A DNA stretch of 64,000 nt from Stenotrophomonas rhizophila (lineage in GTDB: Bacteria; Pseudomonadota; Gammaproteobacteria; Xanthomonadales; Xanthomonadaceae). This document shows, in pieces, positions 37,696 to 45,636 of the stretch; position 1 is the stretch's first letter; each line of letters starts with the position of its first letter. The stretch spans positions 1,288,659 through 1,352,658 of the forward strand of contig NZ_RCDC01000004.1 of NCBI RefSeq assembly GCF_003651185.1, in the 5' to 3' direction. The notes under the pieces were generated by a model. It was not told where the DNA came from and did no database searches. It saw nothing but the letters and a program-made list of their open reading frames with translations. The position numbers and the translations under genes are program-made.

Positions 37696-39612
37696 ATGCC
37701 CCACCCCGCCCGCGCCCTGGCGCTTGCCATTGCCGTACTGATGGCCTTCAGCGCTGCCGCTCCGGCCGAAGCTGCCAAGAAGAAGGCCACCCGGCCCGCA
37801 GCGGCCCAGTCCCGGCCCGCTGCCAAGCCCAAGGCCAAGCCGCGTGCACGCCCAGCCGCCGCCCCTGCCCGCCAGCCGCTGGTGCGCCAGCAGACCAAGG
37901 CCGCGCAGCTGGACCGGATCTACGATGAGTACTGGGATGCCTCGATGCGGCTCAATCCGCTGCAGGCCACCTTCCAGGGCGACAGCCGCCACAACGATCA
38001 GCTGCCCAACATTCTTTCCGCCGCCTACAGGCAGCAGTCGCATGACTTCACCGTGGAGTGGCTGGGCAAGGTCGAGAAGATCGGGCCGGACGGCCTGACC
38101 GGCCAGGACCTGCTCAGCTACGAAATCTTCGTGCGCGACGCGCGCATGTCGCTGGCCGCCGAGCAGTTCCCCGGCTGGATGCTGCCGGTGAGCCAGTACT
38201 ACAACCTCGGCAGCATCATGGCCATTCTCGGCTCCGGCTCCGGTGCGCAGCCGTTCAACACGGTGCAGGATTACGATGGCTGGTCGCGCCGCTCGCTGGG
38301 CATTCCGGCCCTGTTCGAGCAGGCCATCGCCAACATGCGCCAAGGCATGGCCGCCGGTGTGGTGCAACCGCGTGACCTGATGGAAAAAGTACTGCCGCAG
38401 CTGGATGCGGTGATCAAGCCGACCGCGGAAGAGAGCATCTTCTGGGGGCCGGTGCGCAATCTGCCCGACGATTTCCCGGCGGCCGACAAGGCGCGCATCA
38501 CGGCCGAATACAAGCGCATGATCGAGTTCCGCATCATGCCGTCCTATCGCGCCCTGCGCGGCTTCATCGCCACCGAGTACCTGCCGGCCGCGCGCAGCAC
38601 CGATGGCCTGGCCGGCCTGCCCGGCGGCAAGGCCTGGTATGCGCAGACCATCGTGCAGAGCACCGCCTCCACGCTGACGCCCGAACAGATCCATGCCCTG
38701 GCCGAACAACGCGTGGCCACACTGCAGGCGCAGATCGCCACGATCATGAAAGACAACAAGATCCGTGGCTCGCAGCAGAAACTGCTGCGCACCATGCGCA
38801 CCGACCGCGATTTCCAGTACGCCAACGCCGATGCGCTGCTCAACCGCTACAAGCAGCTGCAGAGCCAGGTCAACGCGCGCCTGCCGACGCTGCTCGGCAC
38901 GCTGCCCAAGGCCCCGATGGAGATCCGCGCGGTCGAGCCCGAACGCGCGGCCACCGCCGGGGCGGTGAGCTACCAGCAACCATTGCCGGACGGGATGCGC
39001 CCGGGCGTGCTGTACATCAACACCGGCGATCTGCCGAGCCGCCGCCGCTGGTCCGCACCGATGCAGTTCCTGCATGAGGGCATTCCCGGCCATCACGTGC
39101 AGCTGGGCCTGCAACAGGAGCTGGACAAGCTGCCACGCTTCCGTCGTCTGGGCGGCGATATCGCCTTCGTGGAGGGCTGGGGCCTGTATGCCGAATCGCT
39201 GGGTGAGCAACTGGGCGTCTATCAGGATCCCTACGAGCGGATCGGCTATCTGCAGGCCGCGCTGACCCGTGCCGCGCGCATGTCCGCCGATACCGGCGTG
39301 CACGCGCAGGGCTGGAGCAAGCGCCAGGCCGTGGACTATCTGGTCAAGACCGCGGACATGAGCGCCAGCGATGCCACCGCGGAAGTGGAGCGCTTCATGG
39401 CCCTGCCCGGGCAGACCCTGGCCAATGGCCTGGGCGAGCTGAAGATGATGGAGCTGCGCGACAAGGCCAAGGCCTCGCTGGGGGCACGTTTCGACGCGCG
39501 TCGCTTCCATGAGGAAGTGCTGCGCGACGGCTCGATGCCGCTGGATATTCTGGACGCCAAGATCGCCCGCTGGATTGCCAGCCAGAGTGGCGCGGCCACG
39601 CCCGTGCCCTGA
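37696..39612 (+). CDS. DUF885 family putative metalloprotein
   Basis: An exported protein of 638 residues. A signal peptide (cut near AEA, about 26) is followed by a Lys/Ala/Pro-rich low-complexity linker (about 27-62). The large helical DUF885 domain comes next, with the zinc-type motif FLHEGIPGHHVQLGLQQEL and the downstream glutamate in FVEGWGLYAESLGEQLG. This resembles M2/M3-type metallopeptidases; an M13-like peptidase role in the periplasm is inferred. Followed closely (19 bp) by a serine hydrolase gene. Confidence 0.85.
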   Translation: MPHPARALALAIAVLMAFSAAAPAEAAKKKATRPAAAQSRPAAKPKAKPRARPAAAPARQPLVRQQTKAAQLDRIYDEYWDASMRLNPLQATFQGDSRHNDQLPNILSAAYRQQSHDFTVEWLGKVEKIGPDGLTGQDLLSYEIFVRDARMSLAAEQFPGWMLPVSQYYNLGSIMAILGSGSGAQPFNTVQDYDGWSRRSLGIPALFEQAIANMRQGMAAGVVQPRDLMEKVLPQLDAVIKPTAEESIFWGPVRNLPDDFPAADKARITAEYKRMIEFRIMPSYRALRGFIATEYLPAARSTDGLAGLPGGKAWYAQTIVQSTASTLTPEQIHALAEQRVATLQAQIATIMKDNKIRGSQQKLLRTMRTDRDFQYANADALLNRYKQLQSQVNARLPTLLGTLPKAPMEIRAVEPERAATAGAVSYQQPLPDGMRPGVLYINTGDLPSRRRWSAPMQFLHEGIPGHHVQLGLQQELDKLPRFRRLGGDIAFVEGWGLYAESLGEQLGVYQDPYERIGYLQAALTRAARMSADTGVHAQGWSKRQAVDYLVKTADMSASDATAEVERFMALPGQTLANGLGELKMMELRDKAKASLGARFDARRFHEEVLRDGSMPLDILDAKIARWIASQSGAATPVP

Positions 39613-39631
39613 ACCCTGAAGGAAACCGAGC

Positions 39632-40711
39632 ATGCACATCGTCGGGCATCTGCGTGTGTGGATCAGCGCGATGTGCATCGCCGGCAGCGGCACCGTCATC
39701 GCAGCGCCGGTGCTGACGCCACCGGATCCGGGCATCGATGCGCTGATGCAGCGCTACGATGGTCAGGTCCCCGGCGCGGCGGTACTGGTGCTGCACGACG
39801 GCCAGCCGGTGTTCCGGCGCGGCTACGGGCTGGCGGTGCTGGAAGATCGCACCGCGGTGACCGCGCAGACCAATTTCCGCCTGGCCTCGGTCAGCAAGCA
39901 GTTCACCGCCGCGGCGATCCTGCTGCTGGCCGAGGATGGTGCGCTGGGCCTGGATGACCCACTCCAGCGCTGGCTGCCCTCGTTGCCGGCGGCCGCCGAT
40001 GCCATCACCCTGCGCCAGCTGCTCAGCCACACCAGCGGCCTGATCGATTACGAAGACCTGATGGCCACCGACGCGTCCGCGCAGGTGCGTGACCCGGATG
40101 TGCTGCACCTGCTGGAAGGCCAGGATCGGACGTACTTTGCACCGGGCACAGCCTACCGTTACAGCAACAGCGGCTACGCGCTGCTGGCGCTGGTGGTCGG
40201 CAAGGCCTCCGGCACCGATTTCGCCAGCTTCCTGCGCCAGCGGATTTTCCTGCCGCTGGGCATGCGCGACAGCGTGGCGCATCAGGACGGCGTGGACGAT
40301 ATCGCGCGCCGCGCCTATGGATACAGCGAGCGCGACGGGCGCTGGCAGCGCACCGATCAAAGCCCGACCAGCGCAGTGCTCGGCGATGGTGGCGTGTATT
40401 CTTCGCTGGATGACCTGGCGCGCTGGGATGCGGCGCTGTATGACCAGCGCCTGTTGAAGGCGACATCGTTGAAGCAGATGTTCTCCCCTGCCACCCCCAC
40501 CGCCGAGACGGACGTGCCGTTCTACGGTTTCGGCTGGCGGCTCAACGGTGGCGCGCAGTGGCACAGCGGCGAGAGCATCGGCTTCCGCAACGTGATCCTG
40601 CGCTATCCGGCGCAGCGCCTCACCGTGATCGTCCTCAGCAACCGCAATGCCCCCGAACCCTATCCGCTGGCGCTGCAGATCGCCCGGCGCTGGCTGGATA
40701 CTCTGCAATGA
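39632..40711 (+). CDS. serine hydrolase of the class C beta-lactamase family
   Basis: A protein of 359 residues, exported (hydrophobic N-terminus, cut near IAAP). The active-site motifs of penicillin-binding-protein-like hydrolases are all present: SVSK (Ser86, Lys89), YSN (177-179) and HSG (311-313). Members include D-aminopeptidases, esterases and peptidases; the substrate cannot be told and true beta-lactamase activity is unlikely to be the main role. GGAAACC lies before the ATG. The stop overlaps the next gene (ATGA). Confidence 0.87.
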   Translation: MHIVGHLRVWISAMCIAGSGTVIAAPVLTPPDPGIDALMQRYDGQVPGAAVLVLHDGQPVFRRGYGLAVLEDRTAVTAQTNFRLASVSKQFTAAAILLLAEDGALGLDDPLQRWLPSLPAAADAITLRQLLSHTSGLIDYEDLMATDASAQVRDPDVLHLLEGQDRTYFAPGTAYRYSNSGYALLALVVGKASGTDFASFLRQRIFLPLGMRDSVAHQDGVDDIARRAYGYSERDGRWQRTDQSPTSAVLGDGGVYSSLDDLARWDAALYDQRLLKATSLKQMFSPATPTAETDVPFYGFGWRLNGGAQWHSGESIGFRNVILRYPAQRLTVIVLSNRNAPEPYPLALQIARRWLDTLQ

Positions 40712-41127
40712 ACGCTTCTGACACTTCCCCACTGATCGGCATCCACCACGTGGCCCTGATCTGCGCCGATTACGCCCGCTCCAGAGACTTCTACACCCGG
40801 GTGCTCGGCCTGCAGGTGATCGCCGAAAACCACCGCGCGGCGCGCGACTCCTGGAAGCTCGATCTGGCCCTGCCCGATGGCAGCCAGCTGGAGCTGTTCT
40901 CGTTCCCGGGCGCGCCCACACGGCCCAGCCGCCCCGAGGCGCAGGGCCTGCGCCACCTGGCCTTCCGCGTGCACACGCTGGAGCCCATGATCGCCCGCCT
41001 GACCGCGGCCGGGGTGGCCTGCGAACCGATCCGGGTGGACGAGTACACCGGCCGCCGCTTCACCTTCTTCGCCGACCCGGACGACCTGCCGCTGGAGCTG
41101 TACGAGATCCCGGCCGACGCGGGCTGA
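40708..41127 (+). CDS. gloA2: VOC family protein (GloA2/YaeR-like)
   Basis: A protein of 139 residues with two beta-alpha-beta-beta-beta modules. Metal-ligand positions are visible in IHHVALI (His13/14), LELFSF, LRHLAFRV and LELYEI. The combination RDFYTRVLGLQVI near the start and GRRFTFFADPDDLPLELYE at the end is that of the SMU1112c/YaeR-type glyoxalase-like proteins. The ATG overlaps the serine hydrolase stop, so the two form a coupled unit. The substrate is unknown. Confidence 0.85.
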   Translation: MNASDTSPLIGIHHVALICADYARSRDFYTRVLGLQVIAENHRAARDSWKLDLALPDGSQLELFSFPGAPTRPSRPEAQGLRHLAFRVHTLEPMIARLTAAGVACEPIRVDEYTGRRFTFFADPDDLPLELYEIPADAG

Positions 41128-41228
41128 AGCGTGCACCCGGCACGTTCCGTACCGGAGCGAATGGGTATACAGTCGGCCCTGTACCGGCCACCTGCGCCGG
41201 CGTTCACGGACATCCCTGGGAGGGGAAC

Positions 41229-41672
41229 ATGCGCAAGACCTTCAAGACCCTGTTGCTGGCGCTGCCGCTGATGATGGCCGCGATGTCGGCCAGCGCCGCC
41301 GACGGCGCCGTCGGCCGCTGGAAGACCATCGACGACAAGACCGGCAAGGTGAAGTCGATCGTGGAGATCACCCAGGCCACCAACGGCACCCTGACCGGCA
41401 AGGTCGTGGACATCCTGCACTCGGACAAGGGCCCGAATCCGGTCTGCGACGGCTGCGAAGGCGCCAACAAGAACAAGCCGGTCAAGGGCATGACCATCCT
41501 GTGGAACCTCAAGGCCGACGGCACCAACGCCTGGTCCGGCGGCACCATCCTGGATCCGGGCAACGGCAAGACCTACAAGTCCAAGATGAAGCTGCAGACC
41601 GGCGGCGCCAAGCTGGACGTGTCCGGCTGCGTGGCCTTCATCTGCCGCGCCCAGACCTGGGTGCGCGAGTAA
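41229..41672 (+). CDS. DUF2147 exported protein
   Basis: A protein of 147 residues with a signal peptide (cut after SASAA, about residue 23). GGGAGGGG lies just before the ATG. The mature part is the DUF2147 fold: VGRWKTIDDKTGKVKSIVEI, then a segment with two Cys (PVCDGCEG) and a final LDVSGCVAFICRAQTWVR. The four cysteines probably form disulfides in the periplasm. Function is unknown. A strong hairpin follows. Confidence 0.9.
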   Translation: MRKTFKTLLLALPLMMAAMSASAADGAVGRWKTIDDKTGKVKSIVEITQATNGTLTGKVVDILHSDKGPNPVCDGCEGANKNKPVKGMTILWNLKADGTNAWSGGTILDPGNGKTYKSKMKLQTGGAKLDVSGCVAFICRAQTWVRE

Positions 41673-41696
41673 GCCCGGCGCTGCTGTTGAGCCCCC

Positions 41697-41728
41697 GTAA
41701 CCCGGCTTCGGCCGGGTTACTGCGTTTT
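41697..41728 (+). terminator. rho-independent terminator of the DUF2147 gene
   Basis: A perfect 10-bp stem GTAACCCGGC / GCCGGGTTAC with a stable TTCG loop and TTTT 4 nt later. Confidence 0.85.
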
Positions 41729-41770
41729 GGCGTGCGATAATCCCCGGTTCCCCTGGCAACAGCGCTCATC

Positions 41771-43849
41771 ATGACCCGCACCGCTCTCGTCACCACCGCC
41801 CTGCCCTACGCCAACGGCCCGCTGCACCTGGGCCACCTGGTCGGCTACATCCAGGCTGACATCTGGGTGCGCGCGCGTCGAATGAGCGGCGGCAAGACCT
41901 GGTTCGTCTGCGCCGATGACACCCACGGCACCCCGATCATGCTCGCGGCCGAAAAGGCCGGCGTGACCCCGGAGGCCTTCATCGCCAACATCCAGGCCAG
42001 CCATGAGCGCGATTTCGCCGCGTTCGGCGTGGCGTTCGATCATTACGACTCGACCAACTCGGCGGCCAACAAGGCACTGACCGAAGCCTTCTACCTCAAG
42101 CTCGAGGCCGAAGGCCACATCGCGCGCCGCTCCGTGGCCCAGTTCTACGACCCGGCCAAGGGCATGTTCCTGCCCGACCGCTACATCAAGGGCATCTGCC
42201 CGAACTGTGGCACGCCGGATCAGTACGGTGACAACTGCGAGGTCTGCGGCGCCACCTACAGCCCGACCGACCTGAAGGACCCCAAATCGGTGATCTCCGG
42301 CGCCACGCCGGAAATCCGCGATTCGGAGCATTTCTTCTTCGAGGTCGGCCGCTTCGAAGGTTTCCTGCGCGAGTGGCTGGCCGGCGACGTCGCCCTGCCG
42401 GGCGTGAAGGCCAAGCTGGGTGAGTGGCTCAATGCCGAAGGTGGCCTGCGCGCGTGGGACATCTCGCGCGATGCGCCGTACTTCGGCTTCCAGATTCCCG
42501 GCCACCCGGGCAAGTACTTCTACGTGTGGCTGGATGCGCCGATCGGCTATCTCTCCAGCTTCCAGGCGCTGTGCGCGAAGACCGGCGAAGATTTCGACGC
42601 CCACCTGCGCGCGGGCACCAGCACCGAGCTGCACCACTTCATCGGCAAGGACATCGTGAACTTCCACGGCCTGTTCTGGCCGGCGGTGCTGCACGGCACC
42701 GGCCACCGCGCGCCGACCCGCCTGCACGTCAACGGCTACCTGACCGTGGATGGCGCCAAGATGTCCAAGTCGCGCGGCACCTTCGTGATGGCCCGCACCT
42801 TCCTGGATGCCGGGCTGGAACCGGAAGCGTTGCGCTATTACTTCGCGGCCAAGTCCTCCGGCGGCGTGGACGATCTCGACCTGAACCTGGGTGACTTCAT
42901 CGCGCGCGTCAACGCGGATCTGGTCGGCAAGTTCGTCAACCTGGCCAGCCGCTGCGCCGGCTTCATCAGCAAGCGCTTCGAGGGCCGCCTGGCCGCCGCG
43001 CTGCCCGATGCCGCCCAGTACGACCGTTTCGTCGCCGCGCTGGCGCCGATCCGCGAGGCGTACGAGCGCAACGATCCGGCCAGCGCACTGCGCCAGACCA
43101 TGGCGCTGGCCGACGAAGCCAACCGCTATATCGACGATGAAAAGCCGTGGGTGATCGCCAAGCAGGACGGCGCCGACGCGCAGCTGCAATCGGTCTGCAC
43201 CCAGGGCCTGAACCTGTTCCGCGTGCTGGTCACCGCGCTCAAACCGGTGCTGCCGGCCACCGCCGCGCAGGCCGAGGCCTTCCTGGCCGCGCCCGTGCAG
43301 GCCTGGACCGACATCGCCACCCCGCTGACCGCGCATACCATCGCGGTATACGCGCCCCTGTTCACCCGTATCGACCCGAAAAAAATCGACGCCATGACCG
43401 ACGCTTCCAAGGACACCCTGCAGGCCGCCACCCCGGCCCCCGCCGCCCCGGCCAAACCGGCCAAGCCCGCTGCCGCACCGGCACCGGTTGCTGCGGCCGA
43501 TGGCGAGGCCGCACCGGCCTACATCGGCATCGACGACTTCGCCAAGCTGGATCTGCGCATCGGCAAGGTGCTGGTCTGCGAGTTCGTGGAAGGGTCGGAC
43601 AAGCTGCTGCGCTTCGAACTCGACGCCGGTGAGCTGGGCAAGCGCCAGATCTTCTCCGGCATCCGCGCCAGCTACGGCGAGCCGGAGCAGCTGGTCGGCC
43701 GCAGCGTGGTCTTCATCGCCAACCTGGCCCCACGCAAGATGCGCTTCGGCCTGAGCGAAGGCATGATCCTGTCGGCCGGTTTCGACGGCGGCGCGCTGGC
43801 CCTGCTGGACGCCGACAGCGCCGCGTTGCCGGGCATGCCGGTCCGCTGA
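41771..43849 (+). CDS. metG: methionine--tRNA ligase
   Basis: MetRS charges elongator and initiator tRNA-Met. The 692-residue protein is the large form. It has ALPYANGPLHLGH (HLGH at 19-22), the zinc knuckle CPNC (143-146) with CEVC (156-159), and KMSKS (about 330). After an Ala/Pro-rich linker (about 550-575) comes a C-terminal EMAP-like tRNA-binding dimerisation domain (FAKLDLRIGKVLVCEFVEGSDKLL ... LAPRKMRFGLSEGM). A hairpin follows. Confidence 0.97.
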   Translation: MTRTALVTTALPYANGPLHLGHLVGYIQADIWVRARRMSGGKTWFVCADDTHGTPIMLAAEKAGVTPEAFIANIQASHERDFAAFGVAFDHYDSTNSAANKALTEAFYLKLEAEGHIARRSVAQFYDPAKGMFLPDRYIKGICPNCGTPDQYGDNCEVCGATYSPTDLKDPKSVISGATPEIRDSEHFFFEVGRFEGFLREWLAGDVALPGVKAKLGEWLNAEGGLRAWDISRDAPYFGFQIPGHPGKYFYVWLDAPIGYLSSFQALCAKTGEDFDAHLRAGTSTELHHFIGKDIVNFHGLFWPAVLHGTGHRAPTRLHVNGYLTVDGAKMSKSRGTFVMARTFLDAGLEPEALRYYFAAKSSGGVDDLDLNLGDFIARVNADLVGKFVNLASRCAGFISKRFEGRLAAALPDAAQYDRFVAALAPIREAYERNDPASALRQTMALADEANRYIDDEKPWVIAKQDGADAQLQSVCTQGLNLFRVLVTALKPVLPATAAQAEAFLAAPVQAWTDIATPLTAHTIAVYAPLFTRIDPKKIDAMTDASKDTLQAATPAPAAPAKPAKPAAAPAPVAAADGEAAPAYIGIDDFAKLDLRIGKVLVCEFVEGSDKLLRFELDAGELGKRQIFSGIRASYGEPEQLVGRSVVFIANLAPRKMRFGLSEGMILSAGFDGGALALLDADSAALPGMPVR

Positions 43850-43856
43850 TCGCTGC

Positions 43857-43884
43857 GGCAGGGCGGCCACCGGGTCGCCCTGCC
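43857..43884 (+). terminator. terminator-like hairpin after metG
   Basis: A 9-bp stem GGCAGGGCG / CGCCCTGCC with a 10-nt loop, 7 bp after the stop; no T-run. Confidence 0.55.
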
Positions 43885-43909
43885 ACGCTCTTCTGCCTGG
43901 AGGTGTGGG

Positions 43910-44551
43910 TTGGAACTGGCGCTGTTCGATTTCGACCACACGGTCACCACCTGCGATACCTACGGGCGGTTCCTGCGCCGCGTGGCCACGCCCGAGCAGC
44001 TGGCACAGGCCTGGTGGAAAGTCGGCCCGTGGTTGCTGGCCTATCGCCTGAAGCTGATCTCGGCGCAACGCCTGCGCGCCCGTGTCACCCGCCTGACCTT
44101 TACCGACCGCCATCTGGAGGACATCACCGCACAGGCCGCCGGCTACGCGCGCGATGTACTGCCCGGCGTAATGCGGCCGGAGATGCTCGAGCAGATCCAC
44201 TGGCACCTCAAGCAACACCACACCGTGGTGATCGTGTCCGGCTCGCTGGACCTCTACCTGCGCCCTTGGTGCGAGGCGATGGGGTTGCAACTGATATGCA
44301 ACCGGCTGGACAGCCACGACGGACGCCTCACCGGGCGCTACGCCGAGGGCGACTGCGGCCCGCGCAAGGTCGACCACATCCGCCGGCGGTTCGACCTCTC
44401 GCGCTACCTGCGCATCCACGCGTACGGCGACAGCCGCGAAGACCGTCCGATGCTGGCACTCGCCCACGAGCGCTGGTATCGCGGCAAGCCCATGAAGCCG
44501 CGTCGGGATCCACCGGCGGGCACACCAACTGCCCGGGACAGCCGGGCCTGA
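43910..44551 (+). CDS. HAD-IB family phosphatase
   Basis: A protein of 213 residues that starts at TTG with GGAGGTG 4 nt upstream. Motif I is DFDHTVT (Asp7, Asp9), motif II is the Ser/Thr in [10 protein letters not shown], motif III Lys is in CGPRKVDHI, and motif IV is [11 protein letters not shown]. These are the HAD-IB signature of SerB-like and lipid or nucleotide phosphatases; the substrate is not known. The C-terminus is basic (KPRRDP). It lies between metG and the rnfB-like gene, with a 28-bp gap to the latter. Confidence 0.85.
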   Translation: MELALFDFDHTVTTCDTYGRFLRRVATPEQLAQAWWKVGPWLLAYRLKLISAQRLRARVTRLTFTDRHLEDITAQAAGYARDVLPGVMRPEMLEQIHWHLKQHHTVVIVSGSLDLYLRPWCEAMGLQLICNRLDSHDGRLTGRYAEGDCGPRKVDHIRRRFDLSRYLRIHAYGDSREDRPMLALAHERWYRGKPMKPRRDPPAGTPTARDSRA

Positions 44552-44579
44552 TGCCCCACCGCGCAGCCACCGCCACGCC

Positions 44580-44999
44580 ATGAGCCTCCCCATCGACACC
44601 CTCACCGAACGCCTCGACCGGCTGTTGCCGCAGACCCAATGCGGGCAATGCGGTTATGACGGCTGCCGTCCGTATGCCGAGGCGATGGCACGCGGCGAGG
44701 CGGGCACCGATCACTGCCCGCCGGGCGGTGATGCCGGTGCGCGTGCCTTGGCGAATGTCCTGGGCGTGGCGGCGGTGCCGTTCGACCGCACGCGCGGTGC
44801 ACATAAGGCACCGCAGGTCGCGGTGGTGATCGAAGCCGACTGCATCGGCTGCACCAAGTGCATCCAGGCCTGCCCGGTGGATGCCATCGTCGGCGGCGCC
44901 AAGTACATGCACACCGTCATCGCCGATCTGTGTACGGGCTGCGAGTTGTGCATCCCGCCGTGCCCAGTGGACTGCATCGACCTGGTCAGCGCGCCCTGA
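44580..44999 (+). CDS. RnfB-like [4Fe-4S] ferredoxin-type protein
   Basis: A soluble iron-sulfur protein of 139 residues. An Fer4-type cluster site CGQCGYDGC (Cys21, 24, 29) with Cys46 is followed by two [4Fe-4S] ferredoxin motifs: [12 protein letters not shown] (88-98) and [12 protein letters not shown] (118-128). This is the cytoplasmic part of RnfB, without the N-terminal membrane helix (the first hydrophobic region of RnfB is missing), and no other rnf gene is near. A role as an electron carrier for another enzyme is plausible. It follows metG, a linkage also known from Pseudomonas. Confidence 0.88.
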   Translation: MSLPIDTLTERLDRLLPQTQCGQCGYDGCRPYAEAMARGEAGTDHCPPGGDAGARALANVLGVAAVPFDRTRGAHKAPQVAVVIEADCIGCTKCIQACPVDAIVGGAKYMHTVIADLCTGCELCIPPCPVDCIDLVSAP

Positions 45000-45095
45000 T
45001 CCTTGCGTCGGCCGCTATGCGCCTTGCGGCGGCGGCAGGGTCTGGGCGCACGGCGATGCGTCGATCACCATGGCGCCCAGCGGTGCGCGGTGCGC

Positions 45096-45443
45096 TTACG
45101 GCAATGCCGCCGTCACCACGATCTCCACTTTCCAGCTCGCATCCGCCAGCTTGGCTTCCACCGTCGCGCGGGCCGGGGTCATGCCGGCCACCACCCACTC
45201 ATCCCACGCGGCATTCATGCCGGCGAAATCATTGATATCGGCCAGGAAGATTTCCGCGCGCAGGATGTGCTGCTTGTCACTGGCCACCAGCGCCAGCAGC
45301 TTGTCGATCTCTTCCAGCACCTGGCGGGTCTGGCCGGTGATGTCCTGGCTGGTGTCTTCGGGGATCTGCCCGGACAGATAGGCGACCTTGTTGTGCACGG
45401 TCATTTCGGACATGCGCGGGCCAACGTCGAAACGTTCCAACAT
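45096..45443 (-). CDS. RidA family protein
   Basis: A protein of 115 residues of the YjgF/RidA family. GAGGAG lies 7 nt before the ATG at 45443. The fold is visible as VAYLSGQIPEDTSQDITGQTRQVLEEIDKLL, LRAEIFLADINDFAGMNAAWDEWV and the PARATVEA arginine that binds the carboxylate of the substrate. RidA members deaminate reactive enamine or imine intermediates. The catalytic Arg is kept, so activity is likely; the subgroup was not determined. Confidence 0.88.
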   Translation of the reverse strand: MLERFDVGPRMSEMTVHNKVAYLSGQIPEDTSQDITGQTRQVLEEIDKLLALVASDKQHILRAEIFLADINDFAGMNAAWDEWVVAGMTPARATVEAKLADASWKVEIVVTAALP

Positions 45444-45636
45444 GGCGATTACTCCTCTGGATGGAACCGCATTGTCACCGATGCGGCGCGCGCCTGCCGG
45501 GCCCGGTGCGCAAAGCAGCCACAGCCCGCACACCGCGCCCGCTTGGCAAGCGTCGGCATCAGGCGCACGATTTGCCGGTCAGGCGGCCACGCCTGTGTTG
45601 ACTCTTTCATCGCCCACCCCGGAGCACGCTGTACCG

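Noticed and set aside
39632..40711. True class C beta-lactamase
   Set aside because: The motifs fit the wider serine hydrolase family. The sequence lacks anything that points specifically to an AmpC resistance enzyme, so the broader name was kept.
41717..44605. 962-codon open frame opposite metG and its neighbours
   Set aside because: Antisense shadow of metG and the HAD gene, low-complexity composition, no ribosome binding site.
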